This document shows, one piece after another, positions 7,492 to 12,079 of a DNA stretch of 12,079 nt. The position numbers and the translations under genes were made by a program. Position 1 is the stretch's first letter; every line of letters starts with the position of its first letter. The notes beneath the pieces were generated by a model, which did not search any database, was not told the origin of the DNA, and saw only the letters and a list, made by a program, of their open reading frames with translations. This stretch comes from Campylobacteraceae bacterium. GTDB lineage: Bacteria; Campylobacterota; Campylobacteria; Campylobacterales; Sulfurovaceae. The DNA lies in NCBI GenBank assembly GCA_027083895.1, contig JALWMN010000165.1, forward strand, positions 1-12,079, written 5' to 3'.

Positions 7492-7577
7492 TGCAAGAGT
7501 TTATCGAAAGTAAAATTCTCTATTACGCAAAAGAGAAAAGACTCTTTATCCCACACAAAAAGGCAAAAGATGAGTAG
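7491..7577 (+). CDS. Small ORF of 28 codons between pyrC and the cysteine synthase gene, unknown function
   Basis: I do not recognise this product. It reads MQEFIESKILYYAKEK then RLFIPHKKAKDE: an amphipathic first half followed by a basic tail, with no signal peptide or membrane helix. The evidence for translation is contextual. Its ATG overlaps the pyrC stop (TAATG), GGAG lies 9 nt upstream, and its TAG lies 8 bp inside the following gene (ATGAGTAG), so it fills a 78-bp gap that would otherwise be unusual in this tightly packed operon. It may encode a real small protein or serve mainly to carry ribosomes from pyrC to the next start. Confidence 0.5.
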   Translation: MQEFIESKILYYAKEKRLFIPHKKAKDE

Positions 7578-8472
7578 CATATTAAATGCTATTGGCAATA
7601 CCCCACTTATAAAAGTAGAGAGTATAAGCAAGGAGCTTAAGTGTGAAGTTTGGGCTAAATGTGAGTTTATGAACCCTGGCGGCTCAATTAAAGATAGAAT
7701 TGCCTTAGCAATGATCGAAGATGCTATCGCAAATGGCAAACTTACCAATAACCATATAGTAGAGCCAACAAGTGGCAATACTGGTATTGGTCTCGCAATG
7801 GTTTGTGCCACAAAAGGGATAAAGCTAACTATTGTTATGCCTGAGTCTATGAGCAGAGAGCGACGCCAAATCATACAGCACTTTGGAGCAAAGCTTATTC
7901 TTACAGATGCAGCACTTGGCATGCAAGGCTCTATCGATAAAGCTAAAGAGATTGTTAAAAGCGAAGGTGCTTTAATGCTTAACCAATTTACAAACCCAGC
8001 AAATCCACGAGTGCATTACAAAACAACTGGTAGAGAGATTGCCAATGCATTAGATACAAAAGTCGATATATTCATAGCTGGTGTAGGAACAGGAGGGAGT
8101 ATTAGTGGTGCAGGAAGCTATCTTAAAGAGATCTTCAATACAACTATTATAGCTATTGAGCCCAAAGAGAGTGCCGTTATTAGTGGCAAAGCAAAAGGAG
8201 TGCATAAAATTGAGGGTATTGGTGCTGGCTTTATACCAAAAAATCTCAATAGAGAACTTTTAGATGATCTTGTAAGCGTCTCAAGCAGTGCTGCATTTGC
8301 AAGAGCTAAACGAGTCGCAAAAGAGGATGGACTCTTTGTAGGCATCTCAAGCGGAGCAAATATAGAGGGAATCTATGAATTATCTAAGAAGATAGACCTT
8401 CAAGGGAAAAGAGTTGTAACTCTTCTTCCAGATAGTGCTAGTAGATACCAAACTACAGAGCTTTTTGAGTAA
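7570..8472 (+). CDS. cysK: Cysteine synthase family protein (O-acetylserine sulfhydrylase or related beta-replacing enzyme)
   Basis: This is a cytoplasmic fold type II PLP enzyme expected to make cysteine from O-acetylserine and sulfide. PLP lysine K41 lies in NPGGSIKDR (35-43). The substrate loop is EPTSGNTGIG (65-74), the phosphate-binding glycine loop GVGTGGSISG (171-180), and S289 in LLPDSASRYQTT is the pyridine-nitrogen contact. At 300 aa the length is typical. The GGSIKDR form differs from E. coli CysK and also occurs in CysM, archaeal cysteine synthases and O-acetylserine-dependent cystathionine beta-synthases, so substrate preference is not settled. No CBS or heme domain is attached. 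AAGG lies 6 nt before the ATG, which is inside the preceding small ORF, and the stop shares one base with the next ATG. Confidence 0.9.
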   Translation: MSSILNAIGNTPLIKVESISKELKCEVWAKCEFMNPGGSIKDRIALAMIEDAIANGKLTNNHIVEPTSGNTGIGLAMVCATKGIKLTIVMPESMSRERRQIIQHFGAKLILTDAALGMQGSIDKAKEIVKSEGALMLNQFTNPANPRVHYKTTGREIANALDTKVDIFIAGVGTGGSISGAGSYLKEIFNTTIIAIEPKESAVISGKAKGVHKIEGIGAGFIPKNLNRELLDDLVSVSSSAAFARAKRVAKEDGLFVGISSGANIEGIYELSKKIDLQGKRVVTLLPDSASRYQTTELFE

Positions 8473-9128
8473 TGGCACAAACAATAGAAAAATTACTTAT
8501 TAAAAGTACTCCCATCCTCTTTGAAATAGATAGTAGCAAATCAGAGACTCTCTTTGAGACAATTGCACTCTCCCATCAAAGACCCAAACATCTTCAATAC
8601 CATCAAAGAAGGGTCAATAAAACTTTTAAAGAGTATTTTAAAAGTAGTAAAAGTATCAATTTGCAAACTCTCATCGATAACTATTTAGAGCAGCAAATTT
8701 TAGAACCAATGCAAAACTATAAATTAAAAGTTATCTATAATAAAAATGGAGTTATCGAAATTACTCACACTCCCTACCAAGCCAAAAAAGTAGAGAGTCT
8801 ACTTTTAATAGAGATGCCAAAAGCAGACTATCGTTACAAATTTACTCAACGAAAACTTTTTGATACACTCTATGAAAATTTTGAAGCTGATGAGTTTATA
8901 ATTACAAAAAATGGGTATATAACAGACACTACAATAGCAAACATTGCCCTCTATCATAAAAGCGAAAAGCTCTGGCATACCCCAAAAACTCCACTCTTAA
9001 AGGGTACAACACGAGAAAGATTGCTAGAGAGACAAAAGATTGTTCCAAGAGATATAGACTTTCGATCTTTAGAGAATTATAGTAATATTGCACTTTTAAA
9101 TGCTATGGTAGAGTTTAAGATACTATAA
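8472..9128 (+). CDS. Class IV aminotransferase fold protein, probably aminodeoxychorismate lyase-like (PabC)
   Basis: The 218-aa product has the layout of PabC, which splits 4-amino-4-deoxychorismate into p-aminobenzoate and pyruvate for folate. LFETIALSHQRPKHLQYHQ (27-45) matches the N-terminal class IV pattern of ETI then the leader-strand YHQxR. K123 in YRYKFTQRKLFDTL aligns with the PLP lysine. ITDTTIANIAL (150-160) corresponds to the VTE..xxAN motif, but Asp152 replaces the usual Glu that contacts the PLP ring nitrogen. TPKTPLLKGTTRERLL (170-185) matches the conserved TP..GxxR. It is shorter than E. coli PabC (269 aa). Branched-chain or D-amino-acid transaminases share the fold, so the reaction is inferred and I give no symbol. 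It overlaps the cysteine synthase gene by one base and is probably translated with it. Confidence 0.75.
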   Translation: MAQTIEKLLIKSTPILFEIDSSKSETLFETIALSHQRPKHLQYHQRRVNKTFKEYFKSSKSINLQTLIDNYLEQQILEPMQNYKLKVIYNKNGVIEITHTPYQAKKVESLLLIEMPKADYRYKFTQRKLFDTLYENFEADEFIITKNGYITDTTIANIALYHKSEKLWHTPKTPLLKGTTRERLLERQKIVPRDIDFRSLENYSNIALLNAMVEFKIL

Positions 9129-9140
9129 GAGAGGTTCAAT

Positions 9141-9587
9141 ATGGATAATCTATTCAAAAGCGATAGCTATAGAGATTTGGTAGTAAAGAACAACTACAAC
9201 ACAATTGAGTTTCTGCTAAAGGCGGGGGAGGATTTTGGCATAGTCGCTTATACTGATTTTATCAACTTTAATCCCGAAATACCAAAATCGGTAATAGAGT
9301 TTGAAAAGTTTGCACTCTTTATGATTGCTGGCTACTCAAAAGAGAGTGCAGTTTTAAACAATGAGAACTTTAGCTTCGAAGCAGGATTTGGAGAGAGTAA
9401 CTTTGGTTCACACTTAACGATACCGCTAGAAGCAATTGTTCAAATAGTTGCAGATGAGGATATAATTGCAGTAAGTTATTATGAACCGCAAAAGAGAATA
9501 GAACCCAAAAACTCTATGGATCTCCTCTTAAATAATCCAGAAAATCAGATACTTCTTAAAAAATTAAAAAAAGGGAAGAAAGGGTAA
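9141..9587 (+). CDS. Conserved hypothetical protein resembling SspB (ClpXP specificity-enhancing factor)
   Basis: The 148-aa product has no signal peptide or membrane helix. Residues 17-120 follow the order of an SspB domain: an N-terminal helix (TIEFLLKAG), a strand ending in INFNP (41-45) with P48 after it, hydrophobic FALFMIA (57-63), then FEAGFG (79-84) and LTIPLEAIVQIV (92-103), matching the SspB pattern of F-x-x-x-FG, a short turn and IPxxAI. SspB delivers ssrA-tagged proteins to ClpXP. After an acidic/polar linker the C-terminus is strongly basic (KKLKKGKKG), whereas E. coli SspB ends in a ClpX-binding tail of another kind. The match is by eye and remote, so function is unproven. GAGAGG precedes the ATG. 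It is the last gene of the lnt operon, 12 bp after the aminotransferase; no convincing terminator follows. Confidence 0.8.
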   Translation: MDNLFKSDSYRDLVVKNNYNTIEFLLKAGEDFGIVAYTDFINFNPEIPKSVIEFEKFALFMIAGYSKESAVLNNENFSFEAGFGESNFGSHLTIPLEAIVQIVADEDIIAVSYYEPQKRIEPKNSMDLLLNNPENQILLKKLKKGKKG

Positions 9588-9596
9588 AAAGTGGGT

Positions 9597-9612
9597 AAAT
9601 TATTAATAATTT
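9597..9612. repeat. 16-bp AT-only palindrome upstream of the porin promoter
   Basis: AAATTATTAATAATTT is its own reverse complement, and flanking GTAAA and TTTAC extend the symmetry imperfectly. It lies between the lnt operon and the porin promoter, about 57 bp before the -10. Without GC pairs or a following T-run it is a poor terminator; an operator for a dimeric regulator is possible. AT-rich sequence gives such palindromes fairly easily. Confidence 0.5.
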
Positions 9613-9645
9613 GTTTACTTTTTATTAAATATTTGTATATATAAG

Positions 9646-9674
9646 TTGTTTTTTTTATAAAATCGTGCTATAAT
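9646..9674 (+). promoter_or_regulatory. Porin promoter with extended -10
   Basis: TGC-TATAAT (9666-9674) is a perfect extended -10. TTGTTT at 9646-9651 is at most a weak -35 (three of six), but the region from 9649 to 9658 is an almost unbroken T-run, as often seen in Campylobacterota promoters. Transcription from about 9681 gives a leader near 25 nt containing AAGGAG (9694-9699), 6 nt before the ATG. Confidence 0.85.
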
Positions 9675-9705
9675 GCAGGTGTAAACAAAAAACAAGGAGA
9701 TTTAC

Positions 9706-10875
9706 ATGAAAAAAGCATTATTACTTTCTGTAGTAGCTTCAGGATTTATTTTTGCAGGTGGGGATATTGCTCCAGCAGCTCCAGTTGTTCCAGCAGCAGC
9801 TCCAGCAGCTTGCGATTTCTGGGGAAGCATTGGTGCAAGATATGAGTTTAAAGACAATGGTGACCTTAAATTTGGTGATAAAGAGAACAACACTTGGAAA
9901 ACAACAGTTGTTTTAGGTGTTGAGAAAAAATTAGGTTATGGTTTTGGTTTTGGTGCAGAAGTTGCTGCAACTAGCCAATTAGGTCTTAAAGATATCGCTG
10001 CACCTATGGATGAGAATGCAGAACTTTCTGAGTTATACTTAACTTATAAAACTGGTAATACTGCATTTAAAATGGGTAGACAAGCTCTTCCAAAGTCTCT
10101 TTCTCCATGGGCATGGACAGATACTACTCTAAATAGAAAAGATATCACTTATGAAGGTATCGTAGTTGTTAATACTGATATTCAAGATACTGTATTAGCA
10201 GGTGCATGGATTGCAAGAGCTGGTATGGACAATAGCTTTGTAAAAGTTGATACTAAAGACAACAAAGGTCTATTTGCAATCGCTGTACAGAATAAATCAC
10301 TTGCAAACACAACTTTAACTGCAACTGCTTACTATATCAATAAGCCAGTTAAAGGTACATCTGTATGGGCATCTGCTGAGACTAAAGCTGGATCAGTTGA
10401 TCTTGGTTTACAAGTAGCTTACTCTAAATTAAAAGGTTTAGGTCTTGATAAGACTATTGGTGTAGCTGGTTACATTGGTGGTAAACTTGCTGATGTAGAT
10501 GCTAAATTAACTCTTGCATATATCGATGATGGTGAGTCTACTTTAGTTGCTACTAAGGCTCTTGGTTTAGGTGGTTCAAGCGGATTCTGGGGTAGCTCAT
10601 TTGCTGGTGCATTTGGTGGTGATGTTGTAGCTGGTAACAAGCAAAAAATTGCTAGATTAGATCTTGGTTACAAAATTCCAAATGCTGGTAAAATTTACTT
10701 CTCTGCAGCATATGATAAGCCAGATAGTGGTGAAAAAGCATACGGTGCAGCTCTTGGTTACAAATTCAAAGTATCTGGCATCAAAGGTAAAGTTGAGTAC
10801 AGATACATTAAAAATAAAGACTTCACTAAGAGAAAAGATCAAAGAATCAGAGTTGAGGGTGTATATAACTTCTAA
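9706..10875 (+). CDS. Outer-membrane porin, Campylobacterota major outer membrane protein type
   Basis: The 389-aa product is a beta-barrel channel for small solutes. Residues 1-17 form a signal peptide (MKKALLLSVVASGFIFA) with cleavage before GGDI. The mature N-terminus is an Ala/Pro-rich stretch (about 22-35), then CDFWGSIGARYEF, the usual first strand. Alternating hydrophobic and polar strands fill the rest, for example AELSELYLTYKTGNTAFKMGRQ (a typical porin strand-turn) and the final RIRVEGVYNF with the C-terminal phenylalanine needed for BAM recognition. C36 is the only cysteine I see. Codon use differs from its neighbours: glycine is almost always GGT, which suggests very high expression, as do the strong promoter and ribosome-binding site and the tandem TAATAA stop. 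It is probably monocistronic. Substrate selectivity cannot be inferred. Confidence 0.93.
   Translation: MKKALLLSVVASGFIFAGGDIAPAAPVVPAAAPAACDFWGSIGARYEFKDNGDLKFGDKENNTWKTTVVLGVEKKLGYGFGFGAEVAATSQLGLKDIAAPMDENAELSELYLTYKTGNTAFKMGRQALPKSLSPWAWTDTTLNRKDITYEGIVVVNTDIQDTVLAGAWIARAGMDNSFVKVDTKDNKGLFAIAVQNKSLANTTLTATAYYINKPVKGTSVWASAETKAGSVDLGLQVAYSKLKGLGLDKTIGVAGYIGGKLADVDAKLTLAYIDDGESTLVATKALGLGGSSGFWGSSFAGAFGGDVVAGNKQKIARLDLGYKIPNAGKIYFSAAYDKPDSGEKAYGAALGYKFKVSGIKGKVEYRYIKNKDFTKRKDQRIRVEGVYNF
9769..9810 (+). repeat. Direct repeat in the Ala/Pro linker of the porin
   Basis: GCTCCAGCAGCT occurs exactly twice (9769-9780 and 9799-9810), 30 bp apart and in frame, with further CCAGC units between. Loss or gain of one unit would change the linker by ten codons without a frameshift. 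Confidence 0.85.
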
Positions 10876-10895
10876 TAAGAGGTTAACACTTCTCT

Positions 10896-10920
10896 CCAAG
10901 CCTTTGGCTTGGAACTCTTT
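10896..10920 (+). terminator. Rho-independent terminator of the porin gene
   Basis: CCAAGCC-TTT-GGCTTGG is a perfect 7-bp stem with a 3-nt loop, followed by AACTCTTTTA. It lies 20 bp past the porin stop. The T-run is short and slightly displaced, so termination may be incomplete. Confidence 0.8.
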
Positions 10921-10979
10921 TATCAATCTTTAAGCTACTTAATTTAATTAAATACCTTTCAATTACATTCATACTTATC

Positions 10980-11007
10980 TTATAATTTACTCTCTAATGT
11001 TATAATT
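10980..11007 (+). promoter_or_regulatory. Tandem -10 elements upstream of rimO
   Basis: The octamer TTATAATT occurs at 10980-10987 and 11000-11007, exactly 20 bp apart. Each holds TATAAT; the second is preceded by TGT, giving an extended -10 and a leader of about 20 nt before the ATG at 11034. No -35 box is evident. Either both are used as tandem promoters or only the second is. Confidence 0.6.
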
Positions 11008-11033
11008 ATTAAAATTTTTAAGAAAGAGTATTC

Positions 11034-12079
11034 ATGTCAAAAACCCTTCACTTAGTAAGTTTAGGCTGCAATAAAAACTTAGTCGATAGCGAAGTCATGC
11101 TAGGAAAACTCCACGAATATACCCTTACAGATGATGCAAGTAGTGCTGATGTAATCATTGTTAACACTTGTGGATTTATCGAAGCTGCAAAAGTAGAATC
11201 TATCGATACAATCTTAACACTCCATGAGCAAAGAAAAGAGGACTCACTTTTAGTTGTAAGTGGCTGTCTGAGTGAACGTTATAGAGAAGAGCTACAGCAA
11301 GAGATTCCAGAGGTCGATATCTTTACAGGTGTTGGCGATTATGAAAGAATTGATGAGCTAATCTCTCTTAAGCAGAGCTCATTTACACCAGAAGTCTACT
11401 TAGCAAATGAAAACTCTCCACGCATTATTACAGGCTCAAAGTACCATGCATATATTAAGCTGAGTGAAGGGTGCAACCAACAGTGCTCTTTTTGTGCCAT
11501 CCCTTCCTTTAAAGGAAAGCTTAAATCCAGAACTATCGACTCAATAATAAGTGAATTGCAGCAACTTATCAAACAGGGATTTAAAGATTTTAGCTTCATC
11601 TCTCAAGATACCTCAAGTTACGGAAGAGACTTAGGCAACCCCAATATGCTTATAGATTTAATAAAACAAGTTGATCTCCTACCTGGCATAAAGAGTGCCC
11701 GTATCCTCTACCTCTACCCAAGTACAACTACAAAAGAGTTAATCGATACAATTGTCGCCTCCCCTATCTTTACGAATTACTTTGATATACCAATCCAACA
11801 TATCAGTAACCATATGCTAAAGGTTATGAAGCGAGGTTTCAATAAAGAGAAGACTCTAGAGCTTCTAGAGTATATGCGAAGTATTGAAGGAGGCTTTGTT
11901 AGAACTGCTGTAATTGCAGGTCACCCTGGAGAGAGCCAAGAGGATTTTAATGAACTTAAAGAGTTCTTGCAAAATTTTGGATTTGATAGGATTACAGTTT
12001 TTGAATACTCTAACGAAGAGAGTACTGCAGCCTACACAATGGAACAAATTCCTAAAGAGACTATTAGCCAAAGAGCAAG
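11034..12079 (+). CDS. rimO: Ribosomal protein S12 methylthiotransferase RimO (3' end outside window)
   Basis: RimO is a cytoplasmic radical SAM enzyme that adds a methylthio group to an aspartate of ribosomal protein S12. The first 348 codons are present and the frame is open to the right edge. The N-terminal UPF0004 domain carries the three ligands of the auxiliary iron-sulfur cluster: C12 (LGCNKN), C46 (NTCGF) and C78 (SGCLSE). The radical SAM motif is C147-x3-C151-x2-C154 in [20 protein letters not shown] and DIPIQHIS are typical of RimO rather than MiaB. About 90 residues, including the TRAM domain, are missing beyond the edge. The opening [22 protein letters not shown], with AGAAAGAG just upstream, supports the ATG at 11034. 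It has its own promoter and follows the porin terminator. Confidence 0.95.
   Translation, partial: MSKTLHLVSLGCNKNLVDSEVMLGKLHEYTLTDDASSADVIIVNTCGFIEAAKVESIDTILTLHEQRKEDSLLVVSGCLSERYREELQQEIPEVDIFTGVGDYERIDELISLKQSSFTPEVYLANENSPRIITGSKYHAYIKLSEGCNQQCSFCAIPSFKGKLKSRTIDSIISELQQLIKQGFKDFSFISQDTSSYGRDLGNPNMLIDLIKQVDLLPGIKSARILYLYPSTTTKELIDTIVASPIFTNYFDIPIQHISNHMLKVMKRGFNKEKTLELLEYMRSIEGGFVRTAVIAGHPGESQEDFNELKEFLQNFGFDRITVFEYSNEESTAAYTMEQIPKETISQRA

Noticed and set aside
7485..7922. 145-codon minus-strand frame with hydrophobic stretches opposite the cysteine synthase gene
   Set aside because: It lies antisense to a gene with intact catalytic motifs and has no recognisable motif of its own.
10942..10953. 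12-bp palindrome ATTTAATTAAAT between the porin terminator and rimO
   Set aside because: Pure AT sequence in an AT-rich spacer; such palindromes arise readily.
11504..11517. 14-bp palindrome TTCCTTTAAAGGAA in rimO
   Set aside because: The length is within chance for 12 kb and it lies inside conserved coding sequence next to the radical SAM cysteines.
11853..11871. 8-bp inverted repeat with 3-nt loop in rimO (ACTCTAGA/TCTAGAGT)
   Set aside because: Such short hairpins are expected about once in a window this size and no T-run follows.

Overview
The window looks like chromosomal DNA from a member of the Campylobacterota (epsilonproteobacteria), probably a free-living Sulfurimonas/Sulfurovum-like lineage rather than a classic pathogen. 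Supporting points are the low GC, very dense gene packing, the yajC-secD-secF cluster divergent from lnt (an arrangement I recall from Campylobacter jejuni), a MOMP-like porin, and -10 elements without recognisable -35 boxes. The genus cannot be fixed from sequence alone. It reads as ordinary core chromosome: I see no tRNA, rRNA, IS element, integrase, phage gene or CRISPR array, and no gene-free stretch over 300 bases.

Left part, minus strand (about 1-4806), read right to left: yajC, secD, secF, a penicillin-binding carboxypeptidase/endopeptidase (DacB/PBP4 type) and the first 182 codons of a DapC-like aminotransferase that runs off the left edge. Gaps are -1 to 26 bp, so this is probably one transcription unit joining protein export to peptidoglycan turnover and possibly diaminopimelate supply. 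The last two genes start with GTG.

Right part, plus strand (4820-9587): lnt, yidD, pyrC, a 28-codon small ORF, a cysteine synthase-family gene, a class IV aminotransferase (PabC-like) and a small protein resembling SspB. Junctions are overlaps or gaps of 12 bp or less, so this is a second tightly coupled operon mixing envelope biogenesis (Lnt, YidD) with pyrimidine, cysteine and possibly folate synthesis. The two operons diverge from start codons only 13 bp apart that share a palindromic Shine-Dalgarno element.

Next comes a separately controlled, probably highly expressed porin (9706-10875), with an extended -10 promoter, strong ribosome-binding site, tandem stops and a terminator hairpin. 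Last is rimO (11034 to the right edge), behind two TATAAT-type -10 candidates.

The most unexpected signals are a perfect 24-bp palindrome inside lnt, an SspB-like (ClpXP adaptor-like) protein of unknown function, an embedded 28-aa small ORF, and a 56-bp yidD/pyrC overlap that encodes PyrC's metal-binding HxH motif in a second frame. I found no clear previously undescribed multi-gene system.
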